Shown here: positions 1 to 6,074 of the stretch, piece by piece
How the letters are laid out: each line of letters begins with the position of its first letter
Position numbering within the stretch: position 1 is the first letter of the stretch
Assembly: GCA_031265535.1 (NCBI GenBank)
Contig: JAISCO010000172.1
Coordinates: 1 to 8,847, forward strand
DNA length: 8,847 nt
Source of the DNA: Spirochaetaceae bacterium
GTDB taxonomy: Bacteria; Spirochaetota; Spirochaetia; Treponematales; Breznakiellaceae
Direction: 5' to 3'
Notes under the pieces: model-generated
The model's input: only the letters and a program-made list of their open reading frames with translations
Told to the model about the DNA's origin: nothing
Database searches by the model: none
Translations under genes and position numbers: made by a program

Positions 1-142
1 ATTGCTAATTATTCATTGTTAATTGCTCCTTGTTAATTGTTAATTTTTCTTACCTATTCCCTTTTACTTTTTACTTCCCGCTGGCGGGGTGCCTCTTCCT
101 TTTTCCTTTTTATTTTTATATGCTTTATCTCTAGGAAACGTC
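1..142. repeat. AT-rich and pyrimidine-rich intergenic repeats upstream of the Rpn locus
   Basis: No gene is visible here. Positions 1-50 hold imperfect reiterations of short words such as ATTGCTAATT and TTGTTAATTG. Positions 55-116 are almost pure pyrimidine with scattered A (TTTTACTTTTTACTT, CTTCCTTTTTCC). The tract is interrupted at 77-88 by the imperfect palindrome CCCGCTGGCGGG, which recurs elsewhere in the window. Very similar wording returns at 1187-1277 on the other side of the Rpn gene and at 7886-7931. A loose AT-rich promoter for the Rpn gene could lie near 111-127, but no convincing -35/-10 pair is seen. Confidence 0.6.
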
Positions 143-318
143 ATGATAAAAATTAGCGAAACCGATGATGTAATAGACATCTGCATGGACAACGTGTTCA
201 AGGCAGTGTTCACGAAAAACACCCCCGAATCTAAGACCGCCCTGTCAAAGCTGCTGTCGGCGGTCATAGGCTTCGAAGTAAGCGTAACCGCCATCACCGC
301 AAACGAGCCGCCAATTGA

Positions 319-390
319 CCCGCCAGCGGGTTTCACCATCGCGTTTACTCCGATGAGGGCGTTGTTTTCCATGTATAGGCTTTCACTATC
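319..390. repeat. palindrome-bearing insertion in the Rpn gene
   Basis: Between the conserved words ending in ..EPPID (to 319) and RDRQIRFD (from 391) lie 71 bases where family members, as I recall them, have only two or three codons. The stretch starts with CCCGCCAGCGGGTTT (319-333). That is the same palindrome and TTT tail as in the intergenic repeats of this window. The remainder (334-390) matches nothing else here. The net change is not a multiple of three, so the upstream frame ends at the TAA at 416-418. No clear target-site duplication is visible. It could alternatively be a replacement or a local rearrangement. Confidence 0.65.
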
Positions 391-830
391 CGCGACAGGC
401 AGATACGTTTTGACATAAACTGTATAGCCGGCAACGGCAAGCTGATGAATGTGGAAATGTCGGTAAACCCGGATAATTTTGAACCCATAAGGCTTGAGTT
501 CCACACGGGCAAACTGTTCACAGGTCAGGATATACGCGGCATCCAGAAAACTTACAACGACCTTAACGACGCTTACCAGATAGCGTTTTTGGTTAAAGGG
601 CGCTTTTTCGAGGACGCCGGTTTTTTACATACTTTCGAGTATTACGACGAGTTAAGAAAGATGCCGCTTGGCGGGCGGACGCACATCATCACTGTGGAAC
701 TTGCCAAGCTGGGGTATCTGCTTGAGAAGCCTGTGAATGAAATGAGCGCTTCCGAAAGGTGGGCGTTTTATTTCCGGTACATAACGGACAGAGAGAAGCG
801 GGACAAGATAAACGAACGAAATAGAGTTTG

Positions 831-837
831 AGGAGGG
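831..837 (+). promoter_or_regulatory. strong internal Shine-Dalgarno in the Rpn gene
   Basis: AGGAGGG lies 7 bases before the ATG at 845. In the intact reading frame these bases encode the EEGI stretch, so the signal is embedded in coding sequence. The adaptor and RND pump genes in this window have no comparable signal before their starts. Confidence 0.6.
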
Positions 838-844
838 TATAGAG

Positions 845-1144
845 ATGGCGAGCGAGGTATTGATGACGATAAGCCGGGACGATGTGGAACGGGCGCGGCT
901 AATGAGCGAATACAAGTACGAGTTGGACACCCAAAGCCGTGTAGTGTATGCTTGGCAACAGGGTGAGTTGCAAGGCCGTAAGGACGGCGAGCAGCAAGGC
1001 CGTAAGGACGGCGAACAGCAAGGCGAACAGCGAAAAACGGCGGAAATCTTAAAACTTTTTGAGGCGGGCTGTTCAGCGGAAGATATCAAGGAACAACTGA
1101 AGGCGGCCATGCTCTCTTCAAACAGCGAAAAAAAAGGCAACTGA
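845..1144 (+). CDS. intragenic C-terminal Rpn product (RpnS-like small protein)
   Basis: A 99-residue frame forms the 3' third of the Rpn gene and survives its disruption. It begins at an ATG preceded by AGGAGGG (831-837), the strongest ribosome binding site in the window, with a 7-base gap. It encodes MASEVLMTISRDDVERARLMSEYKYEL as conserved text in two pieces, then a charged Gly/Gln/Arg-rich section from tandem 24-bp repeats, then a short helical tail (RKTAEILKLFEAG). It contains none of the nuclease residues. In E. coli, rpn genes are known to make a separate small C-terminal protein from an internal start that counteracts the full-length toxin. By analogy this could be such a product, now left without its partner. 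That it is expressed is inference from the start site only. Confidence 0.5.
   Translation: MASEVLMTISRDDVERARLMSEYKYELDTQSRVVYAWQQGELQGRKDGEQQGRKDGEQQGEQRKTAEILKLFEAGCSAEDIKEQLKAAMLSSNSEKKGN
971..1030 (+). repeat. 24-bp in-frame tandem repeat in the Rpn C-terminus
   Basis: Two nearly identical 24-base units (971-994 and 995-1018, differing at one base) are followed by a 12-base partial unit (1019-1030). They encode QGRKDGEQ twice and then QGEQ. Variable Gly/charged repeats at this place are usual in Rpn-family proteins. Because the unit is a multiple of three, copy changes keep the frame. Confidence 0.9.
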
Positions 1145-1282
1145 CACCAATTCACCCGCCGTGGCCGGCCTGCCAAGAAAGCGCGACACTGTTACCTGTT
1201 ACTTTTTCCTTCATTGCTAATTCCTCATTCTCAATTCCACTCCCTGTTACTTTTTACCTGTTACTTCTTCCTTCTTCGCCGA
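1145..1282. other. non-coding spacer with pyrimidine-rich repeats
   Basis: No credible gene. An 8-bp palindrome GGCCGGCC lies at 1163-1170. Positions 1187-1277 repeat the style of the window start: GTTACCTGTTACTTTTT, ATTGCTAATT and a CTTCTTCCTTCTTC run. The same T/C-rich wording therefore flanks the Rpn locus on both sides in the same orientation. There is no obvious rho-independent terminator for the Rpn gene. Confidence 0.55.
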
Positions 1283-1656
1283 CAGCCGCGTATGCAAACC
1301 GCTATTCGCGGACCTGAAGGCACGGAGTACAACCTGCTTTCGGTATGCCGGCGCGGAGCGCATGTGCCTCCATGGCAAATGGCAGCCGCGTATGCAAACC
1401 GCTATTCGCGGACCCGAAGGCACGAAGCGAAGCCCGCTTTCGGTATGCCGGCGCGGAGCGCATATAAACCCGCTGGCGGGTTGCTTTCGGTATGCTAGCG
1501 CGGAGCGCATGTGCCTCCATGGCAAATGGCAGCCGCGTATACAAACCGCTATTCGCGGACCCTAAGGCACGAAGCGAAGCCCGCTTTCGGTATGCCGGCG
1601 CGGAGCGCATGTAAACCCGCTGGCGGGCGCGGAGCGCATATAAACCCGCTGGCGGG
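1283..1656 (+). repeat. array of about 100-bp GC-rich repeat units with nested 29-bp units
   Basis: Three copies begin with CAGCCGCGTATRCAAACC at 1283, 1383 and 1530, so the spacings are 100 and 147 bases. Each continues through CGCTATTCGCGGACC, AAGGCACG and GCTTTCGGTATGCCGGC to GCGCGGAGCGCAT. The second copy has 47 extra bases (1464-1510) made of the palindrome CCCGCTGGCGGG plus a partial second copy of the GCTTTCGG..GCGCAT block. The third ends in two tandem 29-bp units (1598-1626 and 1627-1655), differing at one base and each ending in the palindrome. Several short open frames cross the array. A 100-base period shifts frame between copies, so I read the array as non-coding. Confidence 0.9.
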
Positions 1657-1672
1657 TGGCGGGGGTGGCGGG
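1651..1672 (+). repeat. G-rich tract (possible quadruplex) before the efflux operon
   Basis: The last palindrome runs into short reiterations of GGCGGG and GGTGGCGGG. There are six runs of at least two G in 22 bases, three of them with three or more G. The tract ends 16 bases before the candidate -10 box at 1689, so it occupies the -35 zone of that promoter. Quadruplex folding is possible but would need bulges or two-tier stacking. Confidence 0.45.
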
Positions 1673-1688
1673 AGTTCGGAATTTACGT

Positions 1689-1694
1689 TATACT
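1689..1694 (+). promoter_or_regulatory. candidate -10 box for the efflux operon
   Basis: TATACT is a good -10 hexamer, but there is no recognisable -35 hexamer 16-18 bases upstream, where the G-rich repeat end lies. A start about seven bases downstream would fall at or next to the ATG at 1701, giving a leaderless or nearly leaderless mRNA. This would fit the lack of a Shine-Dalgarno there. Confidence 0.35.
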
Positions 1695-1700
1695 ATCGGT

Positions 1701-2738
1701 ATGAAGATCAGATATGTTAGTACCGCGTGTGCGGCTATCATGTGCGCCGTTTCACTGTTCACGGCGTGCGCAAAAAAAAACGAAAAAGTCGAAACACCGG
1801 TAAATGTCAAGACGGCGCGGCTTTCAAACGTGGACATTGAAAACGCGGCGCTGTTTTCCGGTGAAATATCGGCAGGAAAAGACATCGCGCTCAGCTTTCT
1901 TTCGCCGGGGAAAGTGCTGTCCGTGAACGTAAATGATGGCGACTACGTACAGGAAGGCCAGATACTTGCAACGATAGACAGTACAGACGCCAAAAATATA
2001 TTTAACGCGGCGCAAGCCAAACTTGATCAGGCAAACGATGCGTACAACCGCTACCTGCCAATGCACGAAGACGGAAATATGTCCGAAATAGACTGGAAAA
2101 AAGTCGACGTTTCGCGGGACGAAGCCGTCGCGGGCTTCAATGTAGCAAAACATACACTGGACAACTGCATAATGACCGCCCCCGCCGCCGGCTACATAAG
2201 CGGAAAACATATCAACATGGACGAAACCGCCGCCCCGGGCATTCCCGTCTTACGCATCCTTTCGCTGGACACACTATACGCGGACATTTCAATCCCTGTA
2301 AACGAGATAAACCTTGTAAAACCCGGCATGTCCGCGGTTGTAAGCATAAGCGGCAAAGCCAACATAAACGCTAAAGTCTTCGATGTCGACGTATCCGCCG
2401 ACCCCCTCACACGGACATACAAGGCGCGGATACTGCTGCCCAATCAAGGCGAGGACATACTGCCCGGAATGTTGTGCAACGTGTATATAGTTGAGAGCAC
2501 CGGCAGCCGGCACAACATAATAAGCGTTCCGGCAACCGCGTTAAACCTTGGCGCGGACGGCAAATACTTTGTATATACCATTGACGAGACATCCAGCCGC
2601 GTAAAACGGCAGAGCGTGGAAATAAACGGTTTTTCGGGGGACAGCATACTGGTTACAGAAGGCATATCGGAGGGCGATCTAATCGTAACGGAAGGGACGC
2701 AGAAACTGGATGACGGCGCGCTGGTAAGCGTGATGTAA
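1701..2738 (+). CDS. RND efflux periplasmic adaptor lipoprotein (membrane fusion protein)
   Basis: A 345-residue protein of the HlyD/AcrA adaptor type, which bridges an inner-membrane RND pump to an outer-membrane channel. The N-terminus is a lipoprotein signal: MKIR, a hydrophobic core, then SLFTAC, with Cys23 the likely lipidated residue. The Phe at -3 departs from the strict lipobox but is tolerated in spirochaete-style boxes. The first lipoyl half is at about 50-92 (SPGKVLSVNVNDGDYVQEGQ). A short helical hairpin follows at about 95-150 (AQAKLDQANDAYNRY). The second lipoyl half is near 160-190 (TAPAAGYISG, GIPVLRI). A beta-barrel (PGMSAVVSISG, LPGMLCNVYI) and a membrane-proximal domain (SVPATALN, VTEGISEGDLIVTEGTQKLDDG) complete it. 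An in-frame extension upstream to 1656 runs into the repeat array, so the ATG at 1701 with its signal peptide is the start. The pump gene follows 198 bases later. Confidence 0.92.
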   Translation: MKIRYVSTACAAIMCAVSLFTACAKKNEKVETPVNVKTARLSNVDIENAALFSGEISAGKDIALSFLSPGKVLSVNVNDGDYVQEGQILATIDSTDAKNIFNAAQAKLDQANDAYNRYLPMHEDGNMSEIDWKKVDVSRDEAVAGFNVAKHTLDNCIMTAPAAGYISGKHINMDETAAPGIPVLRILSLDTLYADISIPVNEINLVKPGMSAVVSISGKANINAKVFDVDVSADPLTRTYKARILLPNQGEDILPGMLCNVYIVESTGSRHNIISVPATALNLGADGKYFVYTIDETSSRVKRQSVEINGFSGDSILVTEGISEGDLIVTEGTQKLDDGALVSVM

Positions 2739-2936
2739 AACCTTCTATTCACACCGGTCGCACCGGCTTACTTTTAGAACAATAGAGTTGTTCAGAAACT
2801 TCAGTTTCTGCGTGAACGTTAGTTCACGACAAATTACCGCTTAAAACCTGCAAAATGCCATGCATTTTGCGAGACTTGTCAGCTAACCGAGCTGTTGAAC
2901 AAGTCCAATAACTTTATGGATAAAAATTGATAAAAA
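2739..2936 (+). promoter_or_regulatory. structured spacer between adaptor and pump genes: six successive hairpins
   Basis: This 198-base spacer has no gene but is dense in inverted repeats: CCGGT/ACCGG at 2754-2766; GAACAA/TTGTTC at 2777-2793; CAGAAAC/GTTTCTG at 2793-2810; CGTGAAC/GTTCACG at 2811-2828; GCAAAATGC/GCATTTTGC with a CAT loop at 2850-2870; and GACTTGT/ACAAGTC enclosing CAGCT/AGCTG at 2873-2905. TTGTTCA (2788-2794) can also pair with TGAACAA (2896-2902), closing the whole cluster into a branched structure that competes with the local hairpins. None is followed by a long T run, so a simple terminator is unlikely. It may be an RNA processing or expression-balance element, or an inserted repeat element. 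Confidence 0.7.
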
Positions 2937-5900
2937 ATGGATAAAAAAAGAACAATTTTTGACAAGATACTAGATCACCAGCAGATACCCGTTATTTTAG
3001 TCTTGTTACTGTGCATTGCCGGGATATTTTCATTCATCAAAATCCCCAAGCAGGAATTCCCGAATTTTACCGTTCTTGAAGGCTTAGTTATCGCTGTTTT
3101 TCCGGGAGCATCCTCGGAACAAGTTGATGCGCGTGTCGCCAAGCCATTACAGGACTACCTCTTTTCGTACCGCGAAGTAGACAGGGTGCATACATACTCG
3201 GTATCGAAGGAGGGGCAGTGCGTAGTTTTTTTGTACATCAATTCCGGCGTAAAAGAGGGTGAATTCTGGCCTAAATTGCAGATAGGCTTGCAGGAATTCA
3301 AATCCCAGCTTCCGGCGCAGACCCTCGCGCTGACCGCCGTATCCGATTTTGGGGACTATTCGACCATACTCCTGTCGCTCGCGTCTGACAAGCGGACATA
3401 CCGCGAACTGGAAACTTACTGCAACCGATTGTCCGATATGGTCCGCGCCTATAGCGAAGTTTCCAGCATACAGACCTTCGGTATGCAGGAGGAGGAGGTA
3501 TCCGTCTATGTCGATGCCCGGCAGCTTGCTTTTTACGGGATTGACCCGGCCTTAATATCGGCTAATATACGCCTGTCTACACTTGCCGGCTATGGCTCCG
3601 CGGTGAACAGCGGCGGTCTTAAAATGCCGATACGGCTGCCCGGCGAGTACAGGACAGAGGCGGATTTGGCGGAGCAGATAATTCTTACAACACCGCAGGG
3701 CAGAATCATACGCCTGAAGGATGTAGCCGAGATTAGGCGAGAATATATCGTTGATACATCGTTTGTCGAATGTAACGGAAAACGCGCGGTGGGGCTTTCG
3801 ATTTCGATGAGCATCGGCAACAATGTCATTGATTTTGGGACGCACATTGATAAAATCATCGACAGCTTCAAAAAAGACCTTCCCGCCGATGTCGAGATCA
3901 TTAAAGTCGCCGACCAGCCATCCGTTGTGAACACGTCAATAACTCATTTTTTCCGCGATTTTGCCATCGCCATCATTTCGGTAATAATCGTTATAGTGCT
4001 TTTTCTTCCCCGCCGTATCGCCACAGTAGCCGCCATAACGATTCCGGTTGTCGTGCTGATAGACATGACAATACTGAACTTACTTGGCATACAGCTTGAC
4101 ACCGTGTCGCTCGCGGCTCTCACCATGGCGCTCGGTATCATCGTTGACGACCCGGTGGTGGTCATCGATAACTATGTAGAAAAACTTGACGAGGGACAAT
4201 CGCTGCGCGACGCGGCAACCGGCAGTGTCAGGGAACTGTTCTCTTCCATTTTGACCGCTACGCTGGCCATCGTAGCGGCGTTCCTGCCAATGAATTTCTA
4301 CCTGGACGGCATGAACAGGGATTTCATCAAGCCGGCGCCTATCAGCGTCGCCATAGCGCTGCCGATGTCATTCTTTATAGCGATGTCTTTTGTCCCCATT
4401 CTAAATTACCGTTTCATCAAGACCGGTCTGGCATCGCTCAAAAAGGCAAAAAGCAAAAAAACAACGCTGGAACGCGCCCAGGATTTTTACAACAATGTCT
4501 ATCTTGCCTCCGCCATGCGCCACCCCAAGCGGGCGCTGACGATAGGTGTGTTTTGTATCGCGCTCGGTATCGGTCTGTTTATCATTTCGCCGCGCCAGCC
4601 GTTTCCCAAACTGGAACACAGCAACTTTGCCGTAGAGATTTATTTTCCGGAGGGTACCTCGCTTAGCGCAAACGAAAAGGTTACCAAAGAGGTCGCAAAT
4701 TTGATCCGCGCCGACAAGCGGGTGGAAAACGTGGTCAGCTTTTTCGGCTCAAGTTCTCCGCGTTTTAGCGTACTTTACGCGCCGCAGATCCCCGCCCTCA
4801 ACTATTCGCAGTTAATCGTCAACACGTACACCAACAAGCAGACAGAGGACATCATCAAGGAATATAGTCAAAAGTATACAGATGCTTGGCCGGAAGCGCA
4901 TGTCCGCTGGAAGCAGCTCGACTTTCTTCCCAACGACGCCCCCATCGAGATACAGATATCCGGCGATGATATTCCGTCCATTAAGATTTTCGCGGACGAG
5001 GTAAAAAAGCTGCTGGCTGAAGAGGACGATATAATTTGGGTGAAGGACGATTACCGCAACCCTCTGCTGGCAATTGATGTAAATATGAACGACGAGATAG
5101 CCAACCGGCTGGGCGTCACAAAGGGTGTGCTCGCGTTGTCTACGGCGATTGCTCATTCTGAAATTCCTGTCGCGACAATTTGGGATGGAGACTATGCCAA
5201 GACCGTCTATCTTAGAAGCCGTTACCAGCTTGACGATGACAACAGCATGGCAGTGCCGGATGATGTGCTTGATCTATATGTCATTACGCCGGAAAAGAAT
5301 ACGCCGGTCGTGCTGCGTGAAATTGCAGGTATAGAACCGGGTTTTACGGAGGGTCAGATTGTGCGCCGTAACGGCAGGTACACGATCATGGTTTCCGGCG
5401 ATGTCGCTTATGGCAAGCTGGCTTCGGATATTTTTGACCGCGTATCAAGAAAAATCGGCAATCTGCAAAAGCCGGACAGCATCAGCATATACTATGCCGG
5501 ACAGCACGAGTTGGAAATGGAAGTCTTTATCCCGTTCGGGTTTTCACTCGCGACAAGTGTCGTGATCATATTCATCCTGCTGTTGTTTCAGTTCAAGAAT
5601 GTCCGCGACACGTTTCTTGTAATGAGTTCTATGCCGCTTGCGTTTGTCGGCGCTATCGCGGGGCTTTTGATCATTGGGTATCCTTTCGGTATAACGTCTT
5701 TTATGGGTTTAATCGGGCTTTTGGGTATCGTTACCCGTAACGGCATCGTGTTTGTCAGTTATGCCAATGAATTGCGGGAAAAAGGAATGTCCGCGAAAGA
5801 GGCTGCCGCCGCGGCGGGAGAGCGCCGTATGCGTCCCATATTCCTGACCGCTTCCGCCGCCGCCGCCGGCGTCATCCCGCTTATAACATCCGGTTCGCTG

Positions 5901-6074
5901 CTCTGGGGTCCGCTGGGTTCTGTAATTTGTTTTGGACTGGTCGGGTCTACTCTTCTTACGTTGTATGTGCTGCCTGTGGCTTACTGGAAATTCAGCGGCG
6001 AGTCTTATCCCAAACCTCAAAATGACCAAAACAACCCAAACGACCAAAATGATAAGGGGCTTTCCGGTGAGTAA
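2937..6074 (+). CDS. RND efflux transporter permease (AcrB/HAE1-like)
   Basis: At 1045 residues this has the normal length of an AcrB-type pump, which uses proton flow to drive export from the periplasm or inner membrane. It has the classical duplicated layout: TM1 at about 17-36, a large periplasmic loop, TM2-6 at about 334-490, TM7 near 533-551, a second large loop, and TM8-12 at about 864-1020. The TM4 proton-relay pair is present as D404-D405 in LGIIVDDPVVVIDN (AcrB D407/D408), unusually followed by Pro406. At the place of AcrB Lys940 in TM10 there is Arg934 (GIVTRNGIVFV). PGASSEQVDARVAKPL is the family's N-terminal porter signature. The C-terminal tail is rich in Asn, Asp and Gln. The ATG at 2937 lacks a Shine-Dalgarno. 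Another ATG at 2916 in near-identical sequence stops after four codons. Substrate class cannot be read from sequence. Confidence 0.95.
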   Translation: MDKKRTIFDKILDHQQIPVILVLLLCIAGIFSFIKIPKQEFPNFTVLEGLVIAVFPGASSEQVDARVAKPLQDYLFSYREVDRVHTYSVSKEGQCVVFLYINSGVKEGEFWPKLQIGLQEFKSQLPAQTLALTAVSDFGDYSTILLSLASDKRTYRELETYCNRLSDMVRAYSEVSSIQTFGMQEEEVSVYVDARQLAFYGIDPALISANIRLSTLAGYGSAVNSGGLKMPIRLPGEYRTEADLAEQIILTTPQGRIIRLKDVAEIRREYIVDTSFVECNGKRAVGLSISMSIGNNVIDFGTHIDKIIDSFKKDLPADVEIIKVADQPSVVNTSITHFFRDFAIAIISVIIVIVLFLPRRIATVAAITIPVVVLIDMTILNLLGIQLDTVSLAALTMALGIIVDDPVVVIDNYVEKLDEGQSLRDAATGSVRELFSSILTATLAIVAAFLPMNFYLDGMNRDFIKPAPISVAIALPMSFFIAMSFVPILNYRFIKTGLASLKKAKSKKTTLERAQDFYNNVYLASAMRHPKRALTIGVFCIALGIGLFIISPRQPFPKLEHSNFAVEIYFPEGTSLSANEKVTKEVANLIRADKRVENVVSFFGSSSPRFSVLYAPQIPALNYSQLIVNTYTNKQTEDIIKEYSQKYTDAWPEAHVRWKQLDFLPNDAPIEIQISGDDIPSIKIFADEVKKLLAEEDDIIWVKDDYRNPLLAIDVNMNDEIANRLGVTKGVLALSTAIAHSEIPVATIWDGDYAKTVYLRSRYQLDDDNSMAVPDDVLDLYVITPEKNTPVVLREIAGIEPGFTEGQIVRRNGRYTIMVSGDVAYGKLASDIFDRVSRKIGNLQKPDSISIYYAGQHELEMEVFIPFGFSLATSVVIIFILLLFQFKNVRDTFLVMSSMPLAFVGAIAGLLIIGYPFGITSFMGLIGLLGIVTRNGIVFVSYANELREKGMSAKEAAAAAGERRMRPIFLTASAAAAGVIPLITSGSLLWGPLGSVICFGLVGSTLLTLYVLPVAYWKFSGESYPKPQNDQNNPNDQNDKGLSGE

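Larger units (their letters stand above)
143..1144 (+). pseudogene. Rpn family recombination-promoting nuclease / PD-(D/E)XK transposase, disrupted
   Basis: Three consecutive open segments in different frames read as one Rpn-family (PDDEXK_2-type) protein. 143-319 gives the N-terminus (DNVFKAVFTKNTPES, ANEPPID). The frame starting at the codon at 391 gives RDRQIRFDIN, NVEMS and GKLFTGQDIRG. The frame from 821 gives EEGIEMASEVLM followed by a repetitive C-terminus. The putative nuclease residues are D (412-414) and E (454-456). Two residues after that E there is a serine (460-462) where many family members have K or Q. The ATG at 143 was chosen because AGGA lies at 132-135 and the family's usual N-terminus begins there. 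Two lesions break it: about 65-70 extra bases with a palindrome between 319 and 391, and a CGAA tandem duplication at 813-820. Family members promote RecA-independent recombination and some act in phage defence. The full-length enzyme here is probably not made. Confidence 0.85.

Noticed and set aside
64..504. Minus-strand 146-residue frame across the Rpn N-terminal part
   Set aside because: It is the antisense of a recognisable Rpn coding sequence and has no family features. The part over the insertion (MENNALIGVNAMVKPAGG) is curious but too short to assign.
1283..1656. CRISPR array
   Set aside because: Units are about 100 bp and adjoin one another without unique spacers of regular length. 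No cas gene is present.
1214..1720. Several overlapping short open frames across the repeat array on both strands (for example 1214-1498 plus, 1302-1610 minus)
   Set aside because: They are made of the repeat itself, the 100-bp period changes frame between copies, both strands are equally open, and there are no ribosome binding sites or domain signals.
2739..2936. Known riboswitch in the adaptor-pump spacer
   Set aside because: I could not match the hairpins to any riboswitch core I know. The structure is reported without a class.
5932..6066. Longer tolC start upstream of 6067
   Set aside because: The extension lies inside the pump gene and would bury the signal peptide. Its residues are a frame-shifted copy of pump sequence.
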